In this document: positions 1 through 12,513 of the stretch, one piece after another
How positions within the stretch are numbered: the first letter of the stretch is position 1
How the letters are laid out: the number at the start of each line of letters is the position of its first letter
Origin: Stratiolaelaps scimitus
Taxonomy: Eukaryota; Arthropoda; Arachnida; Mesostigmata; Laelapidae
Direction of reading: 5' to 3'
DNA: 64,000 nucleotides
NCBI GenBank assembly: GCA_019614645.1
Contig: JABWDB010000002.1
Location: 14,483,501 to 14,547,500 of the forward strand
Notes under the pieces: generated by a model
What the model was told of the DNA's origin: nothing
What the model saw: the letters and a program-made list of their open reading frames with translations, nothing else
Databases searched by the model: none
Position numbers and translations under genes: made by a program

Positions 1-3000
1 TCATAATAATCATCATTCGCATGATGCTGTTGCTTCTTCTGAGTCGACTTATGCTGTTGCGGTTGCCATATTTGCTGCTGCGGCGGCGGCCGCCACAGAT
101 GCCACTGGCTGTGCTTTCTCTGGGCTTTTCTTTTTCCTTCAACTGGCAACGCATCATCCGCGGCTGCTGTTTCCACTGTTACGTTATTTGGCATCGTAGG
201 CCCACAAATACACACACACACACATATACACCATCACTGCTCGCATGTCCCGCTCGAAAAGGAGCATCCCCTCCAGGCGACCATCAGCACCACGGCCACC
301 ACCCACAGCAGCGGCAGGAGCCACTCCGGCCTGATGCCGATGCCCCCGCCGCTGCTGCTGTGCTTTTATTTCTCTCTACTTTCCCATCTCCTGCTACTCA
401 TCTCATGGGGGTCTGCGAGCCCCCAAAAACCCCATCCTGTCGTCACAGCAGCAGCAGTCATCTTAGAAGCAGTGCGGACGGATGCGCCGGCCCCGAAGGA
501 CCGTCGGAGGATCGACAGCGGTGTAACTCCGTGCTGCGCTACGCGCAGTAGCGATCCCGTCGGGTGAGACCGGCCAGCCAAATCAACCAGGCAGGCCGCT
601 GTCAAACGGAGGCTGAAAAGAGCCGTCCGAACGGATGGGCTGCGGGGTTAGATAGAGGATGAAGGACGACGATGGGACCCCTAGTGGGGTATACGCAACG
701 AACGGAATCAATGGGAAATTGAACGTTCGCCTACTGCCAGGCTCTCATTCACTGTTTCTTTCCCTCTCCCTTTCGCTCGCGCGTACGCTTATCCATCTAG
801 CTCGGCAAGATGCACAAGAGCTCTGAGCGAATCATTTTCTCCGACGACGCCCGCGTCGTATTTTTTGGCCATAGTCTATTTGTTCGCATACTGTGTCCTG
901 AATCGGAACGCATGTCTCGTCTGACCGTCTGATGCGAGGAGGGTCTCTGAAACGTCTCGACCATCCTCTGTGAGCGCCGTCGGCGTTGCGCCGATGTCGA
1001 AATCGACAATAGTGACAGGAATGCCATGCAATTATCAATGCCGAAGTGAAGCTCAACATTACCACTAATGATACAGGGCTTACATGCAGCGAATGAATTG
1101 GACAACTTCTATTTGTTGCTCTGTTTCCTCGAAGGGCATCAGCTAACCATGATTTGTTATCTAGCCACCCGCGTATTTCTATGCGAATAGTATTCGCATT
1201 TGTGGTCCATATCCCCTGCAAGTCTAACGGTGGACTAAGTGGGCCCATATCGCAACGCGACTAATTAGACGCCACTCGGTGCTGGCTTGCCAGCTGGGGT
1301 GACAGTACGATACGAAGTTCTGGTTGATTGGCGGGACTGCAGATACTTTTTCAACGCGTAAGTTCTCGCTCAAGTTCTTTTTTCAGCGACTTAGCCGTCC
1401 AAGCCACCACCGCGCTGACACACATGCTGATTGCTCGAGTTGGTGGCAGCAAACGAAGAGGAGTCTTAGCGTTTTCTTTTTCAGTGATCTCTTTTCGTTC
1501 GTTTTCAATATGAGAGGAAAATGATGTGGGATATATCGCTCATACAGTACGCGTCCCTGGTCGCGTTTACGCGTTGTCGCAATGGTTTGGTGGATTGGGT
1601 CTACCTGATTTGGGCTAACCCATGCCGTAAATGGACGGATGGAGAGAGAACACGGATATGCTTTTTATCATCAATTAGGATATCGTCTAAGGCTAGTAAT
1701 TGTTATTACCTTCGTAATCCACATAGCATGCATCGCTTTATCAAGCGATATTAAGCTTATTAATACGATACACGAATAGGTCAGTGATGAAAGGTGACCC
1801 CCCCCCCGGCAAACATCGAATGCAGAGTAAAGGGCACACGCTGTAAAAGCAACGTCAATAGGATTTGCGCTGTATACACAGCCTATGTCAAGGGATGATA
1901 TGTTTCTATTAGCTATAGTGCGTTTCGCGACATCTACGACACTCGAACACACTTCCAAGGAGCACACACTTCACGTAAGCCTGCCGTCGCTTTCGGCTGG
2001 AGATTCACATTGGTGCTAGTAATCACAGATGAAATAAGAAGAGCGAATCTCTACCTGGAGCTGCTTAGCGTTGAACCCTAGCCGATGTGTTTTATATATT
2101 ACAAACTATTTACGTTCATAATAATACTAATTATGATAATTTTAACCCACCCGATACATGCGTGTTAGGTATTAGGCGAAATAACAGCTTAGGTGTGCCC
2201 AAACGTCCCCCAGAGAGTATTGCGACAATAGAAACAAATTTACATGCAAAAATATTTTCCTATTTGTATAGTGATGCAAAGCATTTAACAGTAACTCTCC
2301 CAATACAAATGAAATTTCTCAACAACCACGATAGACGAAGGCAATATATTTGCTATGAATTGAACCGGAATCGCTGCTGATTCGGGCCTCACCATGCGGC
2401 TCACGTATACGAACCCGAAATTACTAACGAGACGAAGCTAATGATAATTGTAATAGTGCAGCAGCATCAGCAGCAACGACAACGACAACAATTAATAAAC
2501 ATAATCCAACACAAGTACAACACGTACTGATAGAACATGCTTTATGCGACACATACATATGCCAGATACTGATAACAATAACAACCACAGAAACAGCAAG
2601 CAGTCTAATCACGTTGGAGTCACATCAAAATCTCTGTCTGTCCTTAACCGTTAAACCTGTGATATCAATGCGTTCGGAACTGCATCCGATCCCTGTACCG
2701 GATGTTTCACTCGCTGGAAATTGCAATTGCGTTCTGCTAGACTGGCGGGTAGACAATCGACGAACGAGACAACCTGAGACGATTGCGCAAACAAGCAGTT
2801 TTTTTTTCAAATCGATGGAATCGACGTATTTCCAAACTTTTGTTTTCATAATATTCTATAACGATAATATTATGTAATAATTATATTATTAATATGTAAT
2901 AATTATATCATTTATAATATTTCGAGCCGACTCATTAGCTATCCATTGTATGTGACTGGTATCCGCAATCAGTTTTCGGTATGGCTTCAAAGACTATATA

Positions 3001-3018
3001 TTTTTTAGGGGGGGTGTT

Positions 3019-3094
3019 AAACTGTTTTTCGAGCTGACCCTCAGCTGTTCCCCTGTGTGACAGGCCTCAGCTCTTAACCTTTAGGTATTACTAA
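3019..3094 (-). mobile_element. Short retroposon copy 1 with target-site duplication
   Basis: Minus-strand copy of the GAGCTGAGGCCTGTC...GGGTCAGCTCGAA family also found at 16982-17087 and 59340-59394. It is flanked by the direct repeat GGGGGGTGTT (3009-3018 and 3095-3104). On the minus strand it ends GTCAGCTCGAAAAAC, an A-rich 3' tail. About 76 bp between the duplications. Confidence 0.7.
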
Positions 3095-3195
3095 GGGGGG
3101 TGTTGGCTTGTTAATGCATGCCAACACCATGACGGCTCCTCCTTATGGAACTGTTGACGATCTTCAACAGCACCACCCTTCCCGGTAAGACCCAG

Positions 3196-3270
3196 GGTTT
3201 CGGGCTGACTCTCAACCAACATTTAACGTCCACGGTACAACTGCTTTTAGCATTGCTTCGTAAGGTAAGA
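3196..3270 (-). repeat. Foldback-family copy (partial)
   Basis: In reverse complement it matches the right arm and adjacent internal part of the foldback element at 17171-17347, including GAAGCAATG, GTTGTACC, GACGTTAAATGTTGG and GTCAGCC. Only one arm is obvious here. Confidence 0.55.
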
Positions 3271-4559
3271 CCTGCCCACGAAGAATCGTGGTTCACCTTC
3301 GTCGCTTTTTCTCTCTCTCTCTCTCTTTCTCCAAGAACAGCCGTTGTGGCAGCAAGCTAAAACCACGCTGCACCACGCTGAAATTTGGGAGTCTGTGCTT
3401 TGTCTGGTAACAGTAAACTTACATCTAATTCTACTGTTAGCCTACTCAAGCCGCTATTCCGTCCCCGGATCTATACAGGTGAGAAAAGTAGGTTTACAGC
3501 TAAAGAAACTGTAATCTTTTTTTTTGTAATTATGAACGTAGCTTTTCCTTGCAAACTTGCTTTTCTCCTAAATCTCTCTCCCTGGTCCCGATTTCCATTT
3601 TAACTCTGCAGCAGCCAATGAAGTGTGAGCAGTTCATTGCCTTATGTAGTCTACAATCTCTCAAGTGTCACACGGTAAGCGCGCAGCACACACGGCGATC
3701 CTTCCTTGCACGCAAGAAGATCGCTACATTGAGGAGCCCGATTCGACTGCTAAATGGTTGTATTCACTCACCCTATTCTACGAATGGAGCGGGCGGTTGT
3801 CTCCCTCATTTGTGATCTACTGTGGGCTTGATGTTTATCTTGCTCCTTCGCAAGTAACTTCTTATGCCGACTTATTATATCATCTACGATCGATCTTTGC
3901 TTCACATATCTCCCAGAGCGGTAACCTGTAAGCGACGCGGTCAGGGCGATAGTAACGGCTGCCCGCTATATTTGTTCGGGCTAGATGCTTAGATTGTCAG
4001 TAGAGGTAATTGTCGACCGAGAAAGATAGAGCCATTATTATTATTATTATTATTGTTATATTTGCATTACGTCCATAGACAGTCCCATAATACATGTCCG
4101 CTCTCTCAATACCCTACGTGTATTTAGTTGTCACGTGTCATTTACGCCTTTCTTGCTACGTTACTCTCGATGTCATCGACTCCGTCACGCCTTCGTCTGC
4201 GTCGCGCGCTGCCCTGGTCATTACTACCCCCAACCTCCCCAACTCACCCCACCAGGAGCGGTAGCTGCAGCAGAATCGTTACCTCACCCCCCGTTCTGCG
4301 GGCTTTTCGGCACACATCTCCATCAGTTGAACGAGCAAATGACGAGTCAGTGCTCGCTTTGCGTCGACCACCACATGCGCTACAGCGAAATAGAGCCCGC
4401 CGCAGCTGGGGAAATGGGGAGAAGGCCAGTATGGTGGCTCGGTGGTCTGTTGTTTAAATGCTTGCCCCGGCGCGTATAAACTCGTCAGGGCCAAGCGAGT
4501 TTGGCAAGCATGTCTACAAACGTACCCTGACCCGCCACCCATCCAGCTCTGCCAATATG

Positions 4560-5942
4560 ATGGTGACGATTACGGATGGAGGGAAGACAGAGAGGGAGAG
4601 AGAGAGAGTTGTTGCTGTTCGTATCGAGTAGCTGTGATCCTGGTACGAAGGAGACTACTATACTGCGCCGAAGTCCGTCCTGTGTCAACATTAGAAGAGG
4701 CGGGCAGAGAGTCGTGTGTAAGTGCTCCGTTCTGAGTTGTTTCTCCTCTCTGCTTGCTCGGCCGGCAGCAGCCGGAGCGCAGCAGAGGGCAGACGCATAG
4801 ATACGTGCAGCAGAAATGACAGACGGACAAACACAGGAAGAAGTCTGAGTGATTGAGTGACTGTGTAAGGCTAAGTGGTGGCCCAGTGGATGACATGGAG
4901 TATGATGATGATGATGCCCTATGGGCAAAACAGCAGCAATAACAGCGACGGCGGCAGCCACTTCGCCCGCGCCACCACCGCGCTACTCATCCGAAGATGG
5001 GTAGACCCACTGACAACAGACAAACAAACAGACAGAGAGAGAGACAAACAGCCGATCGTGAATCGCCGAGTTGTCGAGTGGCGCATGCGCAATACTCTCC
5101 CATCGACCTGCGCGGCGGCGCCGATCGGTGGTAAGCCACACGCACACACAGTCACTTCGTGTCCCTGGGTGTGTGTACACTATGCGTGCGCAGCTGGCGC
5201 GCGCGCACCCACCACCACCATCGTCTATAGTACACATGGCCGCTGCTATGATCAGCATCACCCGCACCAGTAGCCACCATAGAGAAGCGCCACGAAGCAG
5301 CCAGCACAGAAGAGAGACAGAGGCCCAGAGCGGCAGAGACACGGACGGCCATGCGAACGAACACAGGCGGCTGCCTGTCTGTGTGTTATCTGCTACTAAC
5401 AGCAGCGTGTGTGGGTCTCCGCCGCCGCCGCCGGTGCAGCAGCAGCAGCAGCAGCAACCGCTGTGAATACATTGGATAGGGCGAGTTAGTCCGTGTCTAG
5501 GGATTGTATAGCGTGTCCATGGCCCCGTCTGTCTGTGTCCCTGGTCTCTCTTACAGGTCCATCGACCGGCCGACCCACACACAGTCAAATACAGATACAC
5601 ATGCACGCATACACACTCACACATGGCCACCAAGACAAGCAAGTGACTCAATGGCGCTGCTGCGCCACGCGCCGCCGCCGCAGGACGGCTACCGCTGCGA
5701 GCGCTGGCGGCGGCGGCGGCGGCGGCAGCAGCCGCCCTGGCTGGCGGATGGCTGTTCCTACGCCAGCTCTATGTTTTGGTTGTCGGGCTGACGGAGTAGC
5801 TGCTCTGTGGCTGTCCGCCAGTCGTCTCTTTTCTCTTTTTGCTTATTTTTTCCAACCAAAAAACCTAGCCTGGAATTGTGAAAATCGGCTACATCGGGGC
5901 GCGGAGCCGCGTTTCGCTAGCCTGCGGGCTGCCGTGGGCGGC
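4560..5942 (+). promoter_or_regulatory. Probable promoter and 5'UTR zone of the MIF4G gene
   Basis: GC- and CA/GA-repeat-rich sequence just upstream of the MIF4G start, with (CCG)n and (CAG)n tracts at 5420-5460. A strong splice-acceptor-like tract (CTCTCTTACAG) ends near 5556 and another (pyrimidine run then CCTAG) near 5867. These suggest a spliced 5' leader whose last exon carries the ATG at 5943. No transcription start can be fixed by eye. Confidence 0.4.
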
Positions 5943-8285
5943 ATGGCGGGGCCCTCAGCCGGTGGGCGCCGCCGAAAAGGCCCTAGGATGACCGCGAGCA
6001 TCGACGGCCATGGTCCATCGCGAACATCGGTGACCACGGTCGATGACGACGCTACAATCTCGACTACTGCGATTACAAATAGTGCTCTTCCTCAGACGAC
6101 GACTGTGGCAGCTCCTGCTGCTGCGAGTGGTCAACAGTGTTTGGTGTCAGTTGTTACTGCCTCTGCGAATAGCAATCATCATCATCGTCGTGCAGGCCGA
6201 GGTAGGGTTAGACGAACAGGCAATGGCGGATTCTCTATCAGCGACCCCCCTTCGCTCAGCTCGCATCGAACAACAACTGCGGCAGATAACAACGACGACA
6301 GTGGCCCGCCAGCGTCGGCACCGTCTGCGAGCTTCAACATTGTGCGTTCGGGCATCATCAACGTAGCTGGCACTGAACGGCTGTTGGACCATAGTGGCGG
6401 CAATGGTGGAAACAACACCTTTGAAACATCAGGCATCATCGATACGACCACGACCGTCCCCTATAATAATAATAATCATCATAATAATCCTAACCTAGGT
6501 GCGGGTCATAGTGGTAGAAATGGTCACAGCGCTGGTGGCCAATATAGTGCTGTGACACCTCGTTGTATCATCCCTCAGCATCATGGTGATAGCACAGAAG
6601 GAGGCGGCGATGACGGGGATAGCCACGATCAGGAGCCGATGGACATATGCAACAGCAGCGGTGGCTACGGCAGTGATCACATCAGCAACTATGCCAACAG
6701 CAATGATACCAATAGCCAGCAAGAGCAGCAGCAGCAGAATGATCATGGCAACAGCGACGGTGCAACCCACACCCTTCGCGACAACTTCTACCTCGCCCGT
6801 GCTGCTGACAACGTTGACAATAGCACTGCTGGTGGAAGCGTCGACGACAAGCGCATTGGGCATGGTAACGGTGGTCTTGCTTCGGGTACGGGTCGACGGG
6901 GTGCGACGGGGCAACGACCAGCAATAGCGGCAGCATCGTCTAATCAACAGCGACAGCCACCCGACAACCGCGATGATCGCCAGTTCAACGCCACCGCTGT
7001 GGTTGATGTGTCTGCTAGCGTAACAGCTGTGCTGCCAGGAGCGGTGGTCAGTTCGACATCGTTGGCTGGGACAGCAGCGTCGACGACAAAAGTTGTATGG
7101 CGACGTCGCGAACAGCAGGAGTCGACCTCGACCGAGGGATCGCTTCGGGCTATGCTCAACAAGCTGGCGCCCTCGCAGAACTCGCTGGACTCGTTGGCCA
7201 CCCAGGTGGCCGGCCACCTGCTTGAGGACGAGGCTCCCGAAGAGCTCGCCCGTCAGCTCGTTGATCGCGCCCAACTCGAGCCGATGTACGCCGCCACCTA
7301 CGCACGACTGTGCTCGGTTCTCGTGCGCGTTCGCAGTGGCTACGTGTTCTACAAGCACCTGATGCTCCGATGCCGATCAACATTCGCTCAAGGGGTTCGC
7401 GCACTGATCGTTGAACCTATGGAAGCATGCGATGACGGCAACTACGGAACAACAACCAACGCTGACGCCGCCAACCGCGACAAATCCGCTGTCTTTGCTA
7501 ACGATGAACACCACCAGGGACAGCTGCAGCAGCAGCATCAGCAGCAACAACAGCAACAACAACGCCAGCTGTATCAACAGTCAACACCACAGGATTACCC
7601 ACCGCCCACTCCACAGCGTCAGTACCGGCTACAACAAACGCAGCAAAATCAGCCACAATTTCAACAGCATCGATATCACCAGCAGCAGCAGCATCAGCAG
7701 CAGTCGCCAGCAGCAGCCGGAATCCACCAACTAGTGGCGTCTACAAGCGGATCATCCTCCTCCCACGGCGGTTACAACCCGACAAGCAGCAGCAGCAGCA
7801 ACAACATCTGCAGCGGCAGCGGTAGCCGCAGCAGCAGCAGCAGCAGCTACAATAATAACAATAACCAAAAGAACCACCAATATGGATACCCGACCAATAT
7901 GGACCTACAGCGCCACCGGCTCAAGGCGCTCGTGGTGTTCCTGTGTCATCTGTTCATCGAGAGCCAGCTAACATTCGATCGGCTGTACGATGAGTACTTG
8001 AAGATATTGGAGGTGAACCTGCCCAACGATGACGTCGCACTCGAGTGCATCTGTAGCGCGCTCAGCTGCGCCGGCCAAGCGATGGAGGGCGCTCGACCCC
8101 AATGGGTGTTGGCTACCGTCCATCAACTGCAGGCCGCCCTGCGGCCGCTGCACGAGCAGCGCAAACTTCGCATGATCTTCATGGTACAGGATCTCGTAGA
8201 GATGCACCAGCGCAACTGGCAGCCCCGCGAGCCGTTGACCCTAGCGCCGGCCTCACGCAGGCGCCGTGATCAGGCGGAACCCTGA
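5943..8285 (+). CDS. Q/N/S-rich protein with C-terminal, interrupted MIF4G domain (eIF4G/CTIF-like)
   Basis: One uninterrupted reading frame. I start it at the ATG at 5943 (context GGCATGG), giving 780 aa; the frame stays open upstream to about 5493 but without a better ATG. Residues 1-398 are low-complexity (Thr/Ser/Asn/Gly/His runs). The first half of a MIF4G domain lies at about 399-488, with an LRAMLNKLAPSQ-type start and a YAATYARLCSVL helix like the eIF4G YSSMYAQLC helix. Residues about 490-655 are a Q/H/S/N-rich insertion. The second half lies at about 656-760 (FLCHLFIESQLTF, LECICSAL and a NWQPRE end, as in eIF4G NWVPRR). MIF4G is a HEAT-like scaffold that binds eIF4A or other RNA factors. 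The protein stops about 20 residues after the domain, so it has no MA3 or W2 domain. This fits CTIF-like architecture or an eIF4G paralogue better than full eIF4G. I see no eIF4E-binding YxxxxL motif. The lack of introns could mean an old retrocopy. Exact orthology is uncertain. Confidence 0.82.
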   Translation: MAGPSAGGRRRKGPRMTASIDGHGPSRTSVTTVDDDATISTTAITNSALPQTTTVAAPAAASGQQCLVSVVTASANSNHHHRRAGRGRVRRTGNGGFSISDPPSLSSHRTTTAADNNDDSGPPASAPSASFNIVRSGIINVAGTERLLDHSGGNGGNNTFETSGIIDTTTTVPYNNNNHHNNPNLGAGHSGRNGHSAGGQYSAVTPRCIIPQHHGDSTEGGGDDGDSHDQEPMDICNSSGGYGSDHISNYANSNDTNSQQEQQQQNDHGNSDGATHTLRDNFYLARAADNVDNSTAGGSVDDKRIGHGNGGLASGTGRRGATGQRPAIAAASSNQQRQPPDNRDDRQFNATAVVDVSASVTAVLPGAVVSSTSLAGTAASTTKVVWRRREQQESTSTEGSLRAMLNKLAPSQNSLDSLATQVAGHLLEDEAPEELARQLVDRAQLEPMYAATYARLCSVLVRVRSGYVFYKHLMLRCRSTFAQGVRALIVEPMEACDDGNYGTTTNADAANRDKSAVFANDEHHQGQLQQQHQQQQQQQQRQLYQQSTPQDYPPPTPQRQYRLQQTQQNQPQFQQHRYHQQQQHQQQSPAAAGIHQLVASTSGSSSSHGGYNPTSSSSSNNICSGSGSRSSSSSSYNNNNNQKNHQYGYPTNMDLQRHRLKALVVFLCHLFIESQLTFDRLYDEYLKILEVNLPNDDVALECICSALSCAGQAMEGARPQWVLATVHQLQAALRPLHEQRKLRMIFMVQDLVEMHQRNWQPREPLTLAPASRRRRDQAEP

Positions 8286-10383
8286 TTTCATGTTCGTACA
8301 GAAACGTAGTCAAATTGGCGCAACTCTTGATATGGCAACGAATACAGGCAACAACGACAGCAGCGATGATCGACCATAAACAACGGCAGCGCTATAGACA
8401 TGACATCATCGGTTTCGATAACACCTATCTCGCTCTCTGCCTTGTGAGGACACATCAAAGACCAAGGTCCTTTTTCTGAAGACTGTCTACAACACCTGCA
8501 CAGCGTGCGCGCGTTGACGGGCCAACAAAATCAAGTCTTCACTATACCTCCATCATCGCCCGCCTTTGGGAGATGCATTTCTAGATTTCGGAGACAGACA
8601 AATCATCGACGGGTACTAGAACAACATCAACAGTAATTATACTACTACTGATACTTCTATGATCTGGAATCTACGTAATTGTATCTGCTAGCGACGCTGG
8701 GTCACCTGCTGCTATCGCCAACTGCGTCAGGTGGGGACCCCAACCCGCCCCCCCGCAACAACGAAGCCATCCGTCAGAGGTGCAGTAACCAACCTGCCCA
8801 TCAACAACGCGACGGATATTAAAACAAAGAAGAAAAAAAATAACAACAATAAACACGTGCGTTGATGTTAAGAGTTGATGTCCTGGTGAAAGGGCAAAAC
8901 TAAACGAAATGAAAAAAAGTAGCAGCGCTTTTTTGAAAAAGAAAAGCGAAATGAAAAAGAAAAGCGCGGAGGGAGAACGTCAACGAGCTCAAGAGGAAAG
9001 AGGAGAGGCAAAGCAAGGGTCAAGAGAACCGATTCGATGGAGCAGAGAAAAAATCGAACGCCCTGAAATCTTGGATTCTACATGGGGTGGTGGTGTTTAT
9101 CGTATGATTTATCTGATGCCTTAGAGTAGACCGAGAGGATAATAGTAACATTAATTATTATAATACAGGAGCAAATATGGCTGATGTTGGCCGAATGTCT
9201 ATTATGCTGAATTGTGGTGACACCTTATTGACGACAAAACGATGATTTTTGTTGTTTCAAACGCAAATCGAAGAGAGATGAAGTGAAGAAGTGCTGACAA
9301 AATATACCGTGTGCAGGCGAAGAATCGAATGTTGTGCAGCAACAATAATAACAACGGCGGTTTCACGCCGGCGAGAAAAAGCAGTGTCCCGTCTGGGCAA
9401 AGATGGGCTGAGCAAATATCGACTCCGGGTCCCATCGTTGATCTAACCGGGCTAATAGCGCGATTCGGGCAACCGGGATAGGGAAAACTGAATATGAAAA
9501 TATACACACATACAAACGTACATCACGCACACGCACATGCACGCACGTCGAAGAAGTACTGTATGAGCGGGTCGCTTTCCGCCGGCGAGTGATCCGCTGG
9601 CCGAGCCCTCGCTCTGTCTCAGACACACACTCCAATGGCACAAAATCTTGTAATGTAATTAACGGGATTTGGCGCCACGTCGAAGCTAGCAGGGAGCGTC
9701 AAGTGGACGGGACACTGTTTGTGTTACGTGGACCGACCGAACGAGTGGTGTAAACACAGTAGTGAGGTCAGCCGAGATCAGATTGAGCTTCGCGAACCGT
9801 CGAGGGTCCGAAGACGACGAAGCGGGGACACGAACGCGAGGACGTGGGACCGCGGAAAGTGTGGAGAACCGGCGGCTCAAGGCCGGCTTTCTTTGGGAAA
9901 ACGGATGTGGGATGAGATGGGAGAGGAGGGATGCATCACGTCGATGATTTCGTGACGGGCAAGCATACATGTGCGAGGTATTGTACAGATGCGACACGAA
10001 ACTTAGACGAAGCGGAACTTATACACATACGTGATCAGTTTTGAGTTACAACCATTACGATTGGTCGTCGGCAAGTCGAATCACTGCCGAACGAGAGGTG
10101 TAACCATTCGATTTAGATGGGAGATTAAAAATACGGGCAGGTGTGGAACGGCGGAGGGGATTCATCAGTAGTTGGACGACGTGATGCAGAGGTCGGGAGT
10201 CAGTCGTTCGACAGAGGTCAACACGTGGGGCGAGGCGGGATAGCAGAGGATGAGACGGAAGATTCGAGTAATAACGGGACAAGCAGGCAAAGACTAAAAC
10301 AGAGTTAAATTTTAACGAAGTAAGCTAGCAAGCAAATAGAAATAAGCTACATAATTAAGGGAACGGATGCTGGAAACAAACAC

Positions 10384-10417
<34 letters not shown>

Positions 10418-10800
10418 GAATGACAATGACAACAACAATGATAATAATATAAACAATAATACAAAAGTTGCCATTAATGATGGAATTTTGTGTATTATTA
10501 ATGAGGACGAAAGTTGAAATACGAGTGAACAATGGCGTAATGACCATCGTCACGTGATTGACGAAACGGATATACCGGGGGTGGAGAGCAGGTGGACGAC
10601 CACGACACGGTGTTACGTTGCAATAATAAACAATAAAGAAAAATAACTCGGGACAGCAGAAGGACACACAAAGAATACAGACGAAATATATCTGTACGTG
10701 ATATATACGAGTATATGTGGTAGTTGTTATTGAGTTAGGATTTCTAGCAACAACGATAGGATATTTTACATATAACTAAAAAAAAAATACATATATACAT
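8286..10800 (+). other. Probable 3'UTR of the MIF4G gene
   Basis: No coding ORF of any quality. The plus strand is A/G- and CAA/ACA-rich, like the transcribed strand upstream. Candidate poly(A) signals AATAAA lie at 8848-8853 and again near 10625-10640. A (TA)n tract at 10386-10414 sits inside. The 3' end cannot be fixed without transcript data. Confidence 0.35.
10386..10414. repeat. (TA)n microsatellite
   Basis: About 14 TA units in a row. Similar tracts occur throughout the non-coding part of the window. Confidence 0.9.
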
Positions 10801-11669
10801 ATAATATGTACGGTTGGTTTTAGACGATTAGATCTCTCGTGCACCTGGCGTGGGACACAGTCAAGCGTCAATCGAATTTTGCCATCGCTCGCCACCTGTG
10901 GGCAATGCGTGCTAGAGGATGAAGGTGTCATATTTTGTGATGAAGTTCTGCAAATCAGTAGGGAAATTTGTTGGGCATAGACAAGGTCACGAATTCATCC
11001 TGTTGGCTCCAGCTGTTTTTCGTTGAGTCATGCACAGCCATCTGGCGCCGACCGAACTTCCGTGGAGGTAGGTCAATATCGGCGAATATTGAGGGGAACC
11101 CCTATATTCTCCTGGTATGATACAGCAGGATTGCATATTACTATCACTTCTTGTGAGTGTTAGTGTTTGAAACGCTCTTTGGGCATATTAGTATTTCAGG
11201 AGGAACCTGTTCATATAGTCATTGCGTTTCTATGATACTTTTGTATGACATATCTGCTATATAGGCCATCATCTGGCTTAACTCTAGGGGTGCGTACGGT
11301 GTCGTCCTTATCATAACACGGTAATTTTCACGCAAATTTGAAGACAGATTATTTAATTATTTATCTATGCAGATTGGCGGAAATCGATTTTATTCATATA
11401 TTCACTTAATAGTACAATCTTTTTTGAATCTGATTTGCGTTGGCAGTTTCTACGATGTCCATTACAATACGTGACAGAATCTAGCACGTGAGAGGATATA
11501 AGTGTTTCCTGGGTTTATCCTCACCAGGTCGCCTATTCCCTTTTCCAGGCTTGGGACCTCCATCAGCCTCCGTCATGTTTCCTATCTTTCCCAGAGAAGA
11601 ATGACCAGGACATGGAGGAGTCGCGGGAACCGATTCAGCAAAGAACTAGCGTCTTAAGCCTAAAAACAT

Positions 11670-11701
11670 CGACGCGATCACATAAAACTGTGATCGCGTC
11701 G
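11670..11701. repeat. Perfect 13-bp stem hairpin with 6-nt loop
   Basis: CGACGCGATCACA at 11670-11682 is exactly reverse-complementary to TGTGATCGCGTCG at 11689-11701, with loop TAAAAC. The flanks do not extend the stem. GC-rich stem in an AT-rich setting. Confidence 0.85.
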
Positions 11702-12465
11702 CTTCCACAATGAGCACGAGTGATTTTACCTCTGACACAATGTCCGCCAACGATAATAGGATAACTAATCAAGGGGGAGGGAATTAGCGCGCGTCAGGGG
11801 GGGGGCGGGGGTAATTAGGCGAGTTCAACGCGACGTGTGTGGATGAGGTTGAATTTGCATTTGGCTAAAATGCTAACTACTGCTGCTACTGGCGCTGCTG
11901 CTGCTGCTGTCGTCGGCCGAGCGAACACCGGTGCAGCGGAGGCGAGAAGTATAATAGTATAATAATGAGTGCAAAATCTGCAGCTCCATTGTTGCCCTCC
12001 CGTTGTTAAGGATCGTTGATAAGGAGCACAAAGGATTAGGAGGTGTGCGGGCATAGGGTGGACGCTGACCAGTTTCGTTGCTTAATAGCCCCATAATTAA
12101 CCTGCATTTGCATCAGCGTTATATGGAAAGGACTACGTCACGTGCAGATTCTGATAAGTAGATAAGTGGTATTTATTTTTCGATATCAACTTCTTCTACT
12201 TCTTTAAATTCTCTCGCAAACCGAATGCAAATATTCTACTTACGCTCAATGCAAGTACAATAGGCCTCTTCGACAGGCTTTCGAGTACGGTTATGGCGAT
12301 AGGCCATGGGACGAACGAACTTCAAGTAACTACGACTGGGAAAGTAGGAAGCTACAACAAGTATATAACTGTAAGAAGGTGAATTTTCTCCCTAACATTA
12401 CCGTTAAATGTTTGTTCTTAATAGATCGTACATATATATTGAGTAATCGCCAAACATATACACAT

Positions 12466-12466
<1 letters not shown>

Positions 12467-12513
<47 letters not shown>
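12467..12513. repeat. Compound (TC)n(TA)n microsatellite
   Basis: About 11 TC units run directly into about 12 TA units. Confidence 0.9.

Larger units (their letters stand above)
1..4100. other. Non-coding stretch, no supportable gene
   Basis: All ORFs are short and low-complexity. A CTG/CAG-rich patch at 1-500 gives spurious open frames. A (ATT)n tract lies at 4036-4055. Two repeat-family copies near 3.0-3.3 kb are listed separately. Nothing else is supportable. Confidence 0.5.

Noticed and set aside
21..551. 176-codon plus frame at the window start
   Set aside because: Leu/Arg and CTG/CAG low complexity, no domain, no clear splice or start context.
5400..5465. CCG/CAG repeats before the MIF4G start as a possible upstream polyglutamine exon
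   Set aside because: Frame closes with TGA near 5463 and has no link to the main frame.
4983..5651. 222-codon minus frame with Cys runs
   Set aside because: Produced by CAG/GCA and CA repeats in the 5' region of the MIF4G gene; no conserved motif.
6495..7358. 287-codon minus-strand frame
   Set aside because: Shadow of the MIF4G-protein frame caused by repetitive, GC-rich codons; no family pattern.
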